Source: an uncultured Lachnospiraceae bacterium
Lineage (GTDB): Bacteria; Bacillota_A; Clostridia; Lachnospirales; Lachnospiraceae
Assembly: GCA_902796775.1 (NCBI GenBank)
Contig: CADBQK010000274.1
Coordinates: 1-13,024 of the forward strand
Direction: 5' to 3'
Length of the DNA stretch: 13,024 nucleotides
This document shows positions 1 through 7,662 of this stretch, piece by piece; position 1 is the stretch's first letter, and each line of letters begins with the position of its first letter. The translations under genes were made by a program, and so were the position numbers. The notes beneath the pieces are model-generated. The model saw only the letters and a list, made by a program, of their open reading frames with translations. It made no database searches and had not been told where the DNA came from.

Positions 1-2
1 AT

Positions 3-788
3 GAGGGCCTTGGAAAGAAGGGGTTCAAAGAGCCGACGCTGGTTGAGTTCTACCAGACGATGAAAATGCAGCCGGAAGAGCGTGCGCAGGATCTGGCACT
101 TTCCATGGAACTGTTCGTCAACGGCCCTATGAATATGTTCGCAAAGCATACAAACATTAAGGTCAGCAATGATCTGGTCGTATATGCGATGGAAGGCATG
201 GACCGCAGCCAGTCCGGAATTGGAGTAACGATTATGCTTGAAAACATCCGCTCCGAATTTGGAAGAAACGCAAAGAACGGGGATCCCACTTACCTGTTTG
301 TGGATGAGGCCCATGAACTGACACACAGTTCGTACTCTGCAGCAATTCTTGAGAAAATCTGGAGGGAAGTGAGGAAGCTTGGCGGGTTCTGTACAGCTAT
401 CACACAGAATGTAGCAGACCTTGTGGCAAACCCTGCCGCAGAGGCGATGTTGTGCAACAGTGAATTCCTGATCCTTTACAACCTGAAGGAAGCAGAGAGA
501 GACCTTCTGCAGAATGAGCTGGGAATCTCCTCAAATCTGATGCAGTACCTTACCAACGCGCCGAGCGGATGCGGGCTTATCAAATTCGGGGAGAAGATCA
601 TTCCCCTCGATTCCAGGATCCCGAAGGATGGACTTATGTATGAACTCCTCAACACCAATTTCCATGAGATCAGCAGGAAACAGAAAAAGCTTCTGGATAA
701 TGAATTTGGCAACGGGGAAGAATACTTCAGGAAGATATCAGAGAGAAGAACACGAGAGGAGGGGACAGAATACAATGGAGATTCGTAA
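3..788 (+). CDS. VirB4-like conjugal transfer ATPase (CD1110 group), C-terminal part
   Basis: This is the C-terminal half of the AAA+ ATPase that powers the type IV secretion channel at the inner face of the membrane. The frame is open from base 3, so the start and the Walker A motif lie upstream of the window; the first ATG inside (base 60) is internal. Visible signs are a Walker B strand, YLFVDEAHEL, encoded at about 291-320, the conserved ITQNVADL segment about 40 residues later, and an ending that reads PKDGLMYELLNTNFHE. The segment with GPMNMFAKHTN before the Walker B strand also fits the Tn1549/CTn4 branch of VirB4 (named CD1110 after C. difficile). The last bases overlap the next gene, which implies co-transcription. 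The family call is firm; the subgroup rests on remembered motif similarity. Confidence 0.93.
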   Translation, partial: EGLGKKGFKEPTLVEFYQTMKMQPEERAQDLALSMELFVNGPMNMFAKHTNIKVSNDLVVYAMEGMDRSQSGIGVTIMLENIRSEFGRNAKNGDPTYLFVDEAHELTHSSYSAAILEKIWREVRKLGGFCTAITQNVADLVANPAAEAMLCNSEFLILYNLKEAERDLLQNELGISSNLMQYLTNAPSGCGLIKFGEKIIPLDSRIPKDGLMYELLNTNFHEISRKQKKLLDNEFGNGEEYFRKISERRTREEGTEYNGDS

Positions 789-2592
789 GATCAGAGACGC
801 ATCGACCCTTTCTCTCAGGAAGCGGCAGGTCAGATCCAGCAGGGATGGCGTGAGGAGAAAAGGGAGACGTCCTGTATCTGCAAAAAGGACAAGGGCGTCC
901 CCGGGAACGGGTAAAAGCGGTGCACAATCCGGCAGAAAATCGTCAGGCTCCTATGCCCAAGGCAGCATTAACGGCATTCCGGATGATGTGGTCATGAGCC
1001 TTTCTGACAGGGAGATTGAAACATTCGAAAAGCTTCCGCCTGCAAAACAGAAGGCACTGATCAGGAAAGCGAAAAACAGAGCAGAGAGAACATACATAAG
1101 CCATTCTTCTGATGCAAATGCACCGGAGAATGGCTTTTCTCATGCCACAGGATCCAGAAACCGGAGAAGAGTCCAGGATACAGGAAACCATCACGTGTAC
1201 GGAAGAACGAGCCTGGCCAGTGCAGATCAGAAGAAGTGGAGGAGAGAACAGATGGTTTCCTTCTTCAGGCGGTCTGAAAACAACAAAGAGGCGCAGGTGA
1301 GAGAAAATGATCCTGCCGGCCATGCTTCGATGCAGCAATTAAGGAGCGAAGAGATGCATCCGGACTTAGACGATAAAGGTGCAGACAGGGGCAGGGAACC
1401 AGGAAAGGATCCAAGGCATGCTGTTTTTCTCAGGGAGCTTCGAAAGGGAATAGCTGCCGCTGGGCGCACATCCCGTGCACGCGAAGAGCAGAAAAGGGAA
1501 ATGCAAGAGCAATGGGCGGCAGAGCAGGCAGAGAGGGAGAGAGTAAAAGAGTTCCTGACAGTTTCAACAAAAAATATTACCAGGCGGATTGCTGAGACAG
1601 CCGCACAGGTGAAAAAGGCGGTGATCTCCGGAAGCAGGCTGAAATTCCTTCTGGTATTAGGACCAGTCGGGCTTCTTGTTATCATGCTTTGCCTCCTGAT
1701 GTCCACAGTGAGCGTGACCAGCACTTCGCAGGAAGTTACATACGCTGCATTTGGGGAGGAGATCGTAGCCTACGCGAAGGAATGGATCGGCGTGACAAAG
1801 TATATCCTGGGCGCCGGACGAAATTATGAAACGGATTGGCAGGACTATACGGACTGTTCCGGTTTCGTACATGGAGTGTTTTCTCATTTCGGATATGAGA
1901 TCGGCGGCAATACCAATGTCATGGAAGACAAGGCAGGCACGGTCCTTTGTACCAATACACTCGAAGGAGCGCTGCCGGGAGATGTCATCCTGTTTTATAC
2001 CGGAAAGATCGGGCACCACTATTCAACACACGTGGGAATCTATGCGGGGGATGGGAAGATGATACACTGCAGCGGCGGCGCGGCCAACGTCAGCCCGGAG
2101 ACGGCAGGAAGAGGTGTCTGCTGGGGAAAAGTTGAAAATGACGGAAGGCAATGGGAAGTAAGACGGATCCTTCCGGATGTAGGTGCAGCTGGTATCGGAA
2201 CAGGCGGACACAGGGTAGATCCGACCAGATATTCAAAAAGCCAGCTGGAACTGATCTGGGCAATTGTGGGACAGGAAGACAACGGGAGCTATGAAGGTGC
2301 ACTTGCGGTTATATCCTGTGCCATGAACCGGACAGAGTCCCCAAACTGGAGATCCCTTGGCAGTACAGCCATGCAGCAGTTAACGGCTCCTGGGCAGTTC
2401 TGTTACAGCATGGACCATTATTGGGAAGCGAGGCTTGGCGGAAATGTTCCGGCATACGTCAAACAGGCTGTCAATGACTGCCTGGAAAAAGGGATCCGAA
2501 ATCACTCGTTTACAAGTTTCAGAAGTACGAAGGGAAAAGTGACCGGTCCTGATGCGGTTCAGATCGGCGGGAACTGGTTCTTTGGAAACTAA
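775..2592 (+). CDS. Membrane-anchored NlpC/P60 peptidoglycan hydrolase with C-terminal SleB-like domain (CD1108-like)
   Basis: 605 residues. The start at ATG 775 is set by a GAGGAGGGG ribosome site at 755-763; it overlaps the end of virB4. Residues 1-285 are a long, very basic, presumably cytoplasmic region with a charged helical stretch at about 225-280. A membrane segment lies at about 290-312. An NlpC/P60 endopeptidase domain follows (about 325-475) with DCSGF giving the nucleophile Cys361, HVGIYAG giving His419, and His431 as the third catalytic residue. Residues 486-605 form a second domain resembling the SleB cell-wall hydrolase family (QEDNGSYEGALAVIS, then NRTESP), with Glu501 a candidate catalytic acid. 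NlpC/P60 proteins placed directly after VirB4 are typical of Tn1549-type elements, where they open peptidoglycan for the channel. The SleB-like tail is nearly repeated in the next gene. The family call is strong; the activity of the second domain is inferred. Confidence 0.9.
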   Translation: MEIRKIRDASTLSLRKRQVRSSRDGVRRKGRRPVSAKRTRASPGTGKSGAQSGRKSSGSYAQGSINGIPDDVVMSLSDREIETFEKLPPAKQKALIRKAKNRAERTYISHSSDANAPENGFSHATGSRNRRRVQDTGNHHVYGRTSLASADQKKWRREQMVSFFRRSENNKEAQVRENDPAGHASMQQLRSEEMHPDLDDKGADRGREPGKDPRHAVFLRELRKGIAAAGRTSRAREEQKREMQEQWAAEQAERERVKEFLTVSTKNITRRIAETAAQVKKAVISGSRLKFLLVLGPVGLLVIMLCLLMSTVSVTSTSQEVTYAAFGEEIVAYAKEWIGVTKYILGAGRNYETDWQDYTDCSGFVHGVFSHFGYEIGGNTNVMEDKAGTVLCTNTLEGALPGDVILFYTGKIGHHYSTHVGIYAGDGKMIHCSGGAANVSPETAGRGVCWGKVENDGRQWEVRRILPDVGAAGIGTGGHRVDPTRYSKSQLELIWAIVGQEDNGSYEGALAVISCAMNRTESPNWRSLGSTAMQQLTAPGQFCYSMDHYWEARLGGNVPAYVKQAVNDCLEKGIRNHSFTSFRSTKGKVTGPDAVQIGGNWFFGN

Positions 2593-2605
2593 GGAGGAAG
2601 ATGTA

Positions 2606-4222
2606 ATGATGAAATACAGAAAAGCAGCAGCTGCAATCCTGGCAGCAGGAATCATGATCGCGCAGGCAGCAGGAAATGTCTACCTGGCACAGGAAACAGA
2701 ACAGGAACAGCAGACTACAGAGATGGCGACGGTGACAACACAGGATCCTGCACCGCAGACCGAGGCACCCGCAGTGCAGCCGGAGACATCCGCACCACAG
2801 ACCGAGGCACCTGCGCCGCAGCCGGAAACGCCTGTGCCGCAGACCGAGGCACCTGCACCGCAGACTGAAGCACCTGCGCCGCAGACCGAAGCGCCTACAC
2901 CGCAGACTGAAGCGCCCACGCCGCAGACAGAAGTGCCTGCACCGCAGGAAAACAGTCCTGCAGCTCCAGATAATGGTGTACCTGCTCCGGTAACAGACTC
3001 GGCAAAGAACAACCATTCAACGGCAATCCCGGAGAATCCTACAGAAGGGAGGGTGGATCAGGAGATTGTAGATGCAGGTGAAGTGGATGGCGGTGAGGAT
3101 ATGGAGACGGATGAAGAGCAGATGGAGAGCGATCCGGATGCGGTGTCTTATACCGGCGAAAACAGCGATGCAGGAAGGTCTTTCAGGGACTTCAGGTTCA
3201 CACAGGTTGATAAGAAACCGGCGACGACCACACAGGATTTTTCAGGACTGATCAGGGAGGATGCCAGTGAGAATTCCGCCGCAGTCGGAAAAATACCTGC
3301 AGGTGGTATCGTGTATCTTCTGGCAAAGAAGAATGACTGGTATTTTGTGGAGTCCGGTGAGGTAAGAGGATTTATCTGTGAGAAGAATCTTCTTATGGAT
3401 GATGAAATAGTTTTGGAGGACGATACGGAAGATGCGGCCGCTATGGCAGAAGCTGTGTCATTCAGCACACCGGCTGATAATGACAATTACACCTATACCT
3501 ATACAACGGTGCATGAGGTACTGGCTGGAAAACACGAGGCACTGATGATCCGCTCCGGCGTGATCTATGAGTATGCGGATGACAGATCCCGCCCCATTGG
3601 AGTTGGTACTTCCGGCTGTCTTGTATATGTTCTTGCCGCAGGAACGAATGGATGGTACTTCGTGGAGTCTGACAATGTACGTGGCTTTATCCGTTATGAC
3701 AACCTGCTCACTGGAAGCGCTGCTGATACGATTCTTGAGAATGAAGGCGAGGGATCGGAAATCTATGCAGACGAACTTGTCGCACCCCAGGAGAACCGTT
3801 CGCTGTATTTCACACTGCTGTCTGTCAGGGAATCAAGTGCACCCGCAGGAAGTGTCGGATATACGCAGGAACAGCTGGAACTGATTTGGGCGATTGTTGC
3901 ACAGGAAGACAATGGGAGTTATGAAGGCGCACTGGCAGTGATCTCTTCAGCGGTCAACCGCTGCGAATCACCGACCTGGGGCTATCTGGGCAGCGACCCA
4001 CTTACACAGCTCACTGCTCCCGGACAGTATTGTTACAGCCTTGATGATTACTGGCGTCCGCGCCTGGGCGGTAATGTGCCGGATTATGTCAAACAGGCAG
4101 TTGAAGATTGCCTGGTTCGTGGAATCAGGAACCATACGTATACGAGCTTCAGAAGCACTAAGGGAAAGACCACAGGCAACGACGCCGTACAGATCGGCGG
4201 AAACTGGTTCTTCGGAAGTTGA
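2606..4222 (+). CDS. Secreted SH3b-containing protein with SleB-like cell-wall hydrolase domain
   Basis: 538 residues, from ATG 2606 (AAGGAGG at 2591-2597, 8-base spacer; ATG 2609 is an equally plausible start one codon later). Residues 1-27 look like a signal peptide or N-terminal anchor: a KYRK start, an Ala/Ile-rich core, then AQAAGN. A proline/glutamine/threonine-rich heptad spacer (about 49-118) and an acidic linker follow; such spacers suit a protein crossing or lying in the wall. Two SH3b-like segments occur at about 212-264 and 310-370; both contain a WYFVES...VRGFI motif, and they probably bind the wall. The C-terminal domain (419-538) is about 77% identical, by hand alignment over 120 residues, to the end of the preceding protein and keeps the candidate acid Glu434. 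It likely acts outside the membrane on peptidoglycan during transfer. The domain calls are mine from motifs; whether the enzyme is active is unknown. Confidence 0.85.
   Translation: MMKYRKAAAAILAAGIMIAQAAGNVYLAQETEQEQQTTEMATVTTQDPAPQTEAPAVQPETSAPQTEAPAPQPETPVPQTEAPAPQTEAPAPQTEAPTPQTEAPTPQTEVPAPQENSPAAPDNGVPAPVTDSAKNNHSTAIPENPTEGRVDQEIVDAGEVDGGEDMETDEEQMESDPDAVSYTGENSDAGRSFRDFRFTQVDKKPATTTQDFSGLIREDASENSAAVGKIPAGGIVYLLAKKNDWYFVESGEVRGFICEKNLLMDDEIVLEDDTEDAAAMAEAVSFSTPADNDNYTYTYTTVHEVLAGKHEALMIRSGVIYEYADDRSRPIGVGTSGCLVYVLAAGTNGWYFVESDNVRGFIRYDNLLTGSAADTILENEGEGSEIYADELVAPQENRSLYFTLLSVRESSAPAGSVGYTQEQLELIWAIVAQEDNGSYEGALAVISSAVNRCESPTWGYLGSDPLTQLTAPGQYCYSLDDYWRPRLGGNVPDYVKQAVEDCLVRGIRNHTYTSFRSTKGKTTGNDAVQIGGNWFFGS
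2750..2959 (+). repeat. Ten in-frame 21-base repeats coding Pro-Gln-Thr-Glu-Ala-Pro heptads
   Basis: Ten consecutive 21-base units encode seven-residue blocks of the form xPQTEAP, with variants such as AVQPETS and APQPETP; the last unit is degenerate (APQENSP). They form the extended spacer of the SH3b/SleB-like protein. Adjacent units differ mainly at third codon positions, so the array has aged under protein-level selection. It could change length by slippage or recombination between strains. Confidence 0.9.
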
Positions 4223-4236
4223 GAGGGGGAGTTGAG

Positions 4237-4827
4237 ATGAGAAACAAAAGACTTGCCAGGTACGTGCTTATTCTGGCTGGCATCCTTGTTATGACTTTTC
4301 TTCTCCCGTTTGTAATTCGTGCCGGATCAAGTCTTGTCATCAGCAAGATTCTGCAGATTCAGACAGAGGAGGATGAGACAGAATCGGAGATGGCTGATAC
4401 GGCGAATAACCGGAACAGCCCATTCAGGCTGACGGGGATCGACCAGTCACAGGAAGCGCCTCCAATAGAGACTGAAACGGGAGCGGGTCCTGGAGAAACT
4501 GAGAATACAAAAACGAAACTGGACAAAGAGCTTCAGGCATACAGGGATGCATTTCATCCGAAGGTGGAAGGAACAAAGAGCGGCCTATACGAGATCTTTA
4601 TTGGAGATCGGGAGGCTGCTTTTGTTATGGCTGTCGCAGATTACATGTTCTCCGTCTATGGGGACAGCATCACGATTGATGAGATCGATATTGCTGATTT
4701 TGTCAGTAATGATGAGACACAGGTGACATGCCAGATCCTGTTAAGGTCACAGGATGAACTGGCTTACTACTATGCTTCCTATAGCAAGAAACATGATTTC
4801 TACAGTATCTATGCTTACCACGAATGA
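4237..4827 (+). CDS. Single-pass membrane protein with extracytoplasmic alpha/beta module
   Basis: 196 residues. I chose ATG 4237 because AGGGGGAG lies just before it; an in-frame TTG at 4219 would overlap the previous gene but has no better site. A basic start (MRNKRLAR) precedes one membrane segment at about 8-28, giving an N-in topology. An acidic, Ser/Thr/Pro-containing linker spans about 40-95. A compact C-terminal module (about 117-196) has one or two helices and then several beta strands, ending FYSIYAYHE. I do not recognise the family by name. The module has the same helix-then-strands pattern and a similar ending to modules in the next two proteins, so the three look like related channel or assembly components. 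A VirB8/TcpC-like role is an inference only. Its stop overlaps the next possible start (ATGA at 4824-4827). Confidence 0.75.
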   Translation: MRNKRLARYVLILAGILVMTFLLPFVIRAGSSLVISKILQIQTEEDETESEMADTANNRNSPFRLTGIDQSQEAPPIETETGAGPGETENTKTKLDKELQAYRDAFHPKVEGTKSGLYEIFIGDREAAFVMAVADYMFSVYGDSITIDEIDIADFVSNDETQVTCQILLRSQDELAYYYASYSKKHDFYSIYAYHE

Positions 4828-6011
4828 AAGAGAGGTTAACGGATATGTATAAGAAAAAAGATCGCAAGGCCCTTTATATCACGATCGCAGTCATCCTGGC
4901 CGTGATCACACTGCTCATAGTGCTGGGCATCATCAACCGGAACCGCCGCAGGAATGTACCGGAGGACACAACAAACATCACTGCTTCGCACGAGATTCTG
5001 ATCTACAAAGCTGTCGGCGGAAACATCGAGTTTGATGAGAACTATCTGGTTGAAGAGAATGATTCAGAGGTCCACCTGAAAGCAAAAGAAGATGAAATGA
5101 TCACCATGCTGGTCACGCCGCTTGCAGGGCGAACCTTCTCAGATCTCAAGATCAATGACGCAAGCAATATTACACGTGAGGAGAATTACCTGGTCAATGA
5201 TGCCGCCGGCAATTCCAAGAGAATCAATTTTGTAATGCCGCACACGGATATCATCATGAACTTCAGCTTCAGCAGGATTGCACAGACGGAGAAACAGACT
5301 GAACCTGTACAGGAAGAAACGCAGGAGGAAGAACCGCCGTATGGGCTTCGGCTCCACGGACTGACTGCCGAGATCATTGCCTCTTACAGTGGAATGTTTG
5401 ATGACCGCATTTTCCTGCAGGCACTGGGCGATGACCTTCGTATTGATGCACCGGATTCTGAATATAGCAACGTAAGGGATGTTACATTTTCAGAGGAACC
5501 GTATGAAGGAGAGGAGGAGTCCGATAAGGTCTTCCACTATGTTTACTTCAATCATGACAAAGAGTGGAAGGTACTGGCTGCCTATTACAAGCGGGAAAAT
5601 GCATTCGTTTTCACTAAGCCATCAGAAGAAACGCAGGTGCAGACAGAACCCCAGACGCAGGCACAGACTACATCAGCTGCAGGATCCGGATCACCCGGAA
5701 GCAGTTCGGGGTATGGAAGTTATGGCAGCTATGGCAGTGCGAACGCAGTTACAGAAGAAACCTCATTTGACATCATGCAGGTATCGACAGTGTTTCTGAA
5801 ATTTGTAGGCGGCGAAGAACCGTTCTATGGGAAGACATTTGAATACATTCTGAGCAAAGGCCTAACCGGCCAGGTGGTCGGGACCATGAGTTCTTACAGC
5901 ATCGATCCTGAGAAAAAGACTGCGCAGTTCCGTATAACACTGTCTTCAGGCGGTGCTATCGAGGGAACCTATGACAAGGCCAAGAACAGTTTTCGCTTCA
6001 GCGGCCTGTGA
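4824..6011 (+). CDS. Single-pass membrane protein with InlB-repeat-like domain and two alpha/beta modules
   Basis: 395 residues from ATG 4824, which overlaps the previous stop (ATGA) and suggests translational coupling. ATG 4845 in the same frame has a better ribosome site (AGAGAGG, about 9 bases upstream) and may be the true start. One membrane segment lies at about 16-37, followed by basic NRNRRRN. Residues 57-150 resemble a bacterial surface beta repeat of the divergent InlB B-repeat type (VTPLAGRTF, then INFVMPHTDIIMNFSF). Two modules follow, at about 178-264 and 313-395, joined by a QTEPQTQAQ stretch and a Gly/Ser/Tyr-rich linker (about 285-306). The last module has DPEKKTAQF and a GTYDKAKNSF ending that closely matches the end of the next protein. 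Most of the chain should lie outside the membrane. I cannot name a family; a structural part of the transfer channel or a contact protein is the likely role. Confidence 0.78.
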   Translation: MKERLTDMYKKKDRKALYITIAVILAVITLLIVLGIINRNRRRNVPEDTTNITASHEILIYKAVGGNIEFDENYLVEENDSEVHLKAKEDEMITMLVTPLAGRTFSDLKINDASNITREENYLVNDAAGNSKRINFVMPHTDIIMNFSFSRIAQTEKQTEPVQEETQEEEPPYGLRLHGLTAEIIASYSGMFDDRIFLQALGDDLRIDAPDSEYSNVRDVTFSEEPYEGEEESDKVFHYVYFNHDKEWKVLAAYYKRENAFVFTKPSEETQVQTEPQTQAQTTSAAGSGSPGSSSGYGSYGSYGSANAVTEETSFDIMQVSTVFLKFVGGEEPFYGKTFEYILSKGLTGQVVGTMSSYSIDPEKKTAQFRITLSSGGAIEGTYDKAKNSFRFSGL

Positions 6012-6035
6012 TGAAAAACGGAAGGAGCTGGGAAA

Positions 6036-7199
6036 ATGAAAAAGAGAACAATATATGGAAAGGAGGGCCTCCCCATGCGGGAGGTCCTTCCTTTAATCAG
6101 CGACACTAATCCTGATATTGCCGGAACGGACAAAGAGCACTTTGAAGAGGAAATGCCGGAAGGCAGTGTTTTTGAAGAACTGGATGAAATGGAAGAGGAG
6201 AAAAAGCAGGATCAGACGAGAGATATTTTCGGGGATGAAGCGATAGATCCGGAGGATCCTTTTGGCCTTACTCAGATTGGACATTTCCTGTATCTGATGC
6301 TCGGCTGCTGCGCTGCGTTGATCATGATTGGGAGTGTTATCTGGTTTTTCAGCAACTACATAAAAGCACCGGATACAGAGGAGACGACAACAAAACAGTA
6401 TGTTGTCATGGAGCAGACGGAAGAAGATGCCGAAAGGATCGAAGACAGATCTGAAGATGCAAGGAACCATCGTGAAGAGACAGAGGGGAGTAATGACCAT
6501 ACCTGGCAGGAAACTGTATTTGGAGAAATCGGAGGAAAAACCATTACCGGCAGGATCCGTGTTATGTGGCCGGACGAAGAAGGAATTGCGGGGAGCGGAT
6601 ATTCAGAATCATCTTTCATTAAGGCTGCAGGATACTTTCTGAATGAAGAAGGGATCAAGGCATCTGCAATCCGTTTCAAAGAAAAGATCGAAACTTCTGC
6701 GGGCGGTGCATATGCTTGGAAAGCAGTGATCGAAGGGAACACTAATCTGGGACTGCTTGTCCTTTGGTACAAAGAATACCCGGATAAGTACATCCTGGCT
6801 TTGATGCCAGAAGAAGAGAATGCCAGTTCTCATGAAAACCGTACAGGTTCCTCTCAGCAGGTCGCCAGCGTCCCAGGCACTACGCAGCCGGAAATCAGAC
6901 AGAACGCACAGCCGACGCAGCGTACAACTGAGAGATCCTATGATGCGACACGCCTGTCTGTAAAGGGCATTCCTGAGACACTGCTGAATTATATCAACAA
7001 CCGCTATGATCTGCAGTACAGTCTGTATGACTATCTTTACAAAAACGGTCACAGGAATGTGGACAGTGTCCAGGTTACGGGGTATGAGATTGATCCTGAC
7101 AGGAAAGAGGCAATGATATACCTTAGAACAGACGACGGGATATCTATAACAGGAATCTACAGCCGGACCGGAAACAGCTTTTTCTACCGCCGTAGCTGA
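6036..7199 (+). CDS. Bitopic membrane protein with acidic cytoplasmic head and two extracytoplasmic alpha/beta modules
   Basis: 387 residues from ATG 6036 (AAGGAG at 6022-6027, 8-base spacer). A second in-frame start, ATG 6075, has an even better site, AAAGGAGGG at 6059-6067, so the start is unsettled. Residues 1-80 are acidic and presumably cytoplasmic; a membrane segment lies at about 82-106; an acidic linker follows. Two modules are visible, at about 168-258 and 308-387, separated by a Ser/Gln/Thr-rich linker. The last has an IDPDRKEAM strand and ends GIYSRTGNSFFYRRS, matching the end of the preceding protein in layout and key residues. Family unrecognised. Placement after VirB4 and the hydrolases, and the shared module, suggest it works with the two genes before it as an extracytoplasmic part of the secretion machine. 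Confidence 0.78.
   Translation: MKKRTIYGKEGLPMREVLPLISDTNPDIAGTDKEHFEEEMPEGSVFEELDEMEEEKKQDQTRDIFGDEAIDPEDPFGLTQIGHFLYLMLGCCAALIMIGSVIWFFSNYIKAPDTEETTTKQYVVMEQTEEDAERIEDRSEDARNHREETEGSNDHTWQETVFGEIGGKTITGRIRVMWPDEEGIAGSGYSESSFIKAAGYFLNEEGIKASAIRFKEKIETSAGGAYAWKAVIEGNTNLGLLVLWYKEYPDKYILALMPEEENASSHENRTGSSQQVASVPGTTQPEIRQNAQPTQRTTERSYDATRLSVKGIPETLLNYINNRYDLQYSLYDYLYKNGHRNVDSVQVTGYEIDPDRKEAMIYLRTDDGISITGIYSRTGNSFFYRRS
6059..6091 (+). promoter_or_regulatory. Hairpin enclosing an alternative ribosome site and start codon
   Basis: GGCCTCCC (6066-6073, in AAAGGAGGGCCTCCCC) can pair with GGGAGGTC (6079-6086) around the short loop CATGC, with a weaker outer AAGGA/TCCTT extension. The alternative start ATG 6075 sits in the loop and its Shine-Dalgarno sequence forms part of the 5' arm. 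If transcribed as a folded RNA this would hide the second start. It is inside the longer reading frame, so it may simply encode residues. Confidence 0.4.
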
Positions 7200-7218
7200 G
7201 GGGGCAAGGCATTATATT

Positions 7219-7593
7219 ATGAAAATACAAAAAGTGCTGAGTCTTGGATACCAGGGCGCTTTGGTGAAAGAACCGCTATCCGAACAGCTGGCGACGCTGC
7301 GCCTTATTGCACAGTTGAGCAGAAATGGGATCCTCACCAGGAAAAGCCCGTGGCAGATTTTCCTGTTATCATGCAAAAAGCCGCTTGATGGGGGAGTGTT
7401 TAAGCAGATCCGGAAATTGAAAAATGCAGGAATGTATCCGACGGAGGAAAATTCAGTCTACATCATCTGTGAAGGAAGGACCATGATCAGCCTGTTTGCA
7501 GATCTGCCGAAAGATGACTGGACGCTGAAAGAAGTCCCGGCAGTCCAGTTCTATGCTTTTTGCAAGAAGCAAAAGATCAATGAAACTGTGTAA
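7219..7593 (+). CDS. Small protein of unknown function at the end of the transfer operon
   Basis: 124 residues with no signal peptide or membrane segment. The ribosome site is weak: GAGGGGG lies about 14 bases from ATG 7219, with only AAGG nearer. The chain looks like a compact cytoplasmic alpha/beta protein: a basic N-terminal half (LRLIAQLSRNGILTRKSP, then VFKQIRKLKNAGMYP) that could be winged-helix-like, then strands (SVYIICEGRTMISLF) and a basic C-terminus. It starts 19 bases after the previous stop and is the last gene before the non-coding oriT-like region. A small DNA-binding regulator or relaxosome helper is possible from position and charge, but I recognise no family and see no diagnostic motif. 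Confidence 0.6.
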   Translation: MKIQKVLSLGYQGALVKEPLSEQLATLRLIAQLSRNGILTRKSPWQIFLLSCKKPLDGGVFKQIRKLKNAGMYPTEENSVYIICEGRTMISLFADLPKDDWTLKEVPAVQFYAFCKKQKINETV

Positions 7594-7596
7594 CAC

Positions 7597-7662
7597 GTAC
7601 AGCACGTCAAAAAGGCAGCGCTTTACATGTAAAACATGGCCATGACAGTCTGCTGTACATGT
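7597..7662. repeat. Cluster of perfect palindromes after the transfer operon
   Basis: Within 66 bases there are a 12-base perfect palindrome TTTACATGTAAA (7622-7633), directly followed after one base by the 10-base palindrome CATGGCCATG (7635-7644), a second ACATGT (7657-7662), and an 8-base inverted pair GTACAGCA (7597-7604) / TGCTGTAC (7651-7658) that encloses them. No gene covers this. Such clusters suit operators for a dimeric regulator or accessory relaxosome binding sites; no protein can be assigned. Confidence 0.6.

Noticed and set aside
628..774. Upstream start for the NlpC/P60 protein giving 49 extra residues
   Set aside because: It would lie wholly inside the end of virB4; ATG 775 has the ribosome site GAGGAGGGG at the right distance.
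2750..2959. Possible CRISPR array because of regular short repeats
   Set aside because: The units are contiguous without spacers, in frame, and vary at third codon positions; it is a coding repeat.
2519..3016. Minus-strand reading frames rich in Cys, Arg and Gly over the repeat region
   Set aside because: They are the antisense of the heptad repeats; their regularity comes from the coding repeat on the + strand.
6059..6091. Intrinsic terminator between the second and third anchored-protein genes
   Set aside because: Only a short T-run (CCTTCCTTTAA) follows, and the hairpin lies inside an open reading frame with a good start upstream.
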